From Pelodera strongyloides (lineage: Eukaryota; Nematoda; Chromadorea; Rhabditida; Rhabditidae), in contig JAANDG010000421.1 in NCBI GenBank assembly GCA_036852015.1, positions 1 through 64,000 on the forward strand: a stretch of 64,000 nucleotides of DNA. Reading direction: 5' to 3'. Of the stretch, positions 62,253 through 64,000 are shown piece after piece. The position numbers and the translations under genes are program-made. The notes under the pieces are model-generated. The model saw only the letters and a list, made by a program, of their open reading frames with translations, made no database searches and was not told the origin of the DNA. Each line of letters starts with the position of its first letter. Position 1 is the first letter of the stretch.

Positions 62253-64000
62253 GTTAGTTTATGGATTGTTTTTATTTTATTTATTTGGATATGGATTTCA
62301 CGGTCTTTTACTTGGTCCCCATTACAGCATATTGTAGATTGTAGCACAGCTATGGCACGAAGAACATGAGAATTCTTGAAGCTTTGTCTGCATGTTAGTC
62401 GAGTCGGGGTTGCATTTGTTCCAGTGTTTCTACTAGAAGCCTAGAATCTGAATATGTAAGGTCGAAATTTGTCGACATTTTTTTCGAGTCGACATAAGCT
62501 AAAACATAATAATGCATGCTCTAGTTTATGTCGTGGGGGTGACGTGACGAACAAGCCGACCATATTATCTTTGTTGTCTAATTGAAGAGAATCTAGGTTC
62601 TTTTTCACATAGGCCGACCTTCATCATTATATGATTTGTCATGCACAAGCGTACCACGTTCCCTTAGCAGTTTTTTTCCCGTTTAATCCTGATCCAATTT
62701 AATTTGTTATAACCGTAGTCGGCTTAGGCTTAGTTGTTTTCTTATATGAATATCATTTTTAGAATTCTTTATGTTTTTCCAAACCTCTGTTTTTTTTTTG
62801 CGCTTCCACACCCCATTTCACTTTCCAATCGTCACGAAAAGGCTAACAATAAGCATGTAGAATCCAGGGTTCTCTTTTCATAGAAGTCGGAAATCACCAA
62901 GTTTCATACTAGATCCAGGCTATAGCGATATCCCCTGACACGTTTGCCCCATAGCCCCGTAGAGCAAGAACGGCAGAAGCAAGGAAGGGGTAGGGTAGTG
63001 AGTATGAAAATGGTCATTTTCGAATAAACTATGATCTTTGTTTCTGAGCTCGGCCCGCGGAAAAACCAGCTAGTTTTTTTTTACTAGTTTCCTACTTGGT
63101 TTTTAGTCGGTAAAAGCTCAGAATACGAAAATTTGTCGGGAAATGCTCGGAAACGGACAAAACGACTGCTCCCGAGCTCGGCCCGCCTATTTTCAGAGCT
63201 CGGCCCGAGAACCGGCCCGAAAAGTTTCCGAGCTTTTTCCGAGAATCTTCTCGGAGAATACTCGGAGAATCCGCGGAAAATCCTCGGAAACGCAAAGTTT
63301 CTCGGAAAGTGCTCGGGATTCATTAACGGAGTAGAGAGGGAAGACGTGATATAGAGAATATAGAGAGCGAAAAGTAATAAATTGTGCATCGTGTTTCGTA
63401 TGAACGGTCCCAAGTGTTCGTCGAAATTCCCACGAAAATCATTTGCAATAAAATAAAGTATGCGCCTCCTTTGTAGTACGGTAATAGAAATATTTTGTCG
63501 TGCTTGTGGTCGATTGCTCGTTCAATCAATGAATTTTTAAAGCGAAATACCGGCCTATTTTTGAAACCCATCCTGTACACCAGCATTCTTATGCAGCTTA
63601 TGCAAATGAACATAATTTAGAATAAAAAATCGAGCTAAATTCGAGCAACTTTGCATAAATACCTGAAAATTCAGTTGTCCGACGCATTTCAAAAACCGGC
63701 CGATATTTCGCTTTAGCAAGACCAGAAACTTGCAGAACAGCTTTTAAACTTGTATGTAAACTTGTATGTAACTCGTGAAACACTGTGATAATAGGGCAGT
63801 GTACGCGAAACATTTAGTCTCTATGTGCATTGTTAATGATGTATTGTTAATATACTCAGCCTGTATTCGAAGCTTCGACGTGATAATTTCATAACCATGC
63901 ATGTTGAAACACTGACTTTATGACATCTTGTTTTGTGATAATGTGATAATGCGATGAGCCGTACAGAATACTACCATAACTTTCTTTAATGGTAGCCTTA
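62253..64000. other. Right end: intron or intergenic, no exon placed
   Basis: Probably intron of the right-hand gene at first. Contains TTAGGCTTAG at about 62725-62738 and a stretch (63040-63330) built of repeated GCTCGGCCCG and TCGGAAAA/TTTTCCGA words on both strands. No phase-matching exon was found. Confidence 0.45.
63537..63716. mobile_element. Family B MITE
   Basis: TTAA-AGCGAAATACCGGCCTA ... CCGGCCGATATTTCGCTTTAG; right TTAA mutated. Confidence 0.8.

Overview
The window looks like a piece of an intron-rich nematode nuclear genome. The evidence is: many short exons (about 50-210 bp); introns ending in tttcag/ttttag; a bestrophin of the nematode type; short interstitial runs of the nematode telomere hexamer TTAGGC; and splice-acceptor-like sites just upstream of several start codons with no cis 5' exon visible, as expected for spliced-leader trans-splicing. 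The species cannot be named from the sequence.

Layout, left to right. (1) 1-1309, minus: 5' part of an unrecognised gene running off the left edge. (2) 1310-8560: transposon-filled intergenic DNA. (3) 8561-17355, minus: complete bestrophin chloride channel gene, 17 exons, 548 codons, all phases consistent. (4) 17360-24264: repeats, microsatellites and a 41-bp minisatellite, no convincing gene. (5) 24275-33313, plus: cyclic-nucleotide-gated (CNG) channel subunit, 20 exons, 620 codons, including one GC-AG intron. (6) 33314-35277: gap between two convergent genes. (7) 35278-51047, minus: large N-terminal-motor kinesin, 33 exons, 1152 codons, closest by eye to kinesin-7/CENP-E. (8) 51145-55560, minus: two head-to-tail non-LTR retrotransposon copies directly upstream of the kinesin, one internally deleted and one with a broken ORF2. 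(9) 55560-60266: intergenic repeats. (10) 60743-62252, plus: first exons of a gene for a low-complexity, probably nuclear protein continuing past what I can follow.

The dominant theme is miniature inverted-repeat elements ending in TTAA. At least three related families (TTAA-AGCGAAATGC, TTAA-AGCGAAATACCGGCCGG, TTAA-AGCGGTATG) plus longer TTAA-AGG elements give roughly 45 copies. They stack on shared TTAA sites, nest other elements, and repeatedly end 8-30 bp from splice sites of the CNG, kinesin and right-hand genes. The three complete genes are unrelated in function (anion channel, sensory-type cation channel, motor), so there is no operon-like logic.

Exon models were made by hand from splice consensus, reading-frame phase and family motifs. 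Phase closure over 17, 20 and 33 exons makes the three main models strong.
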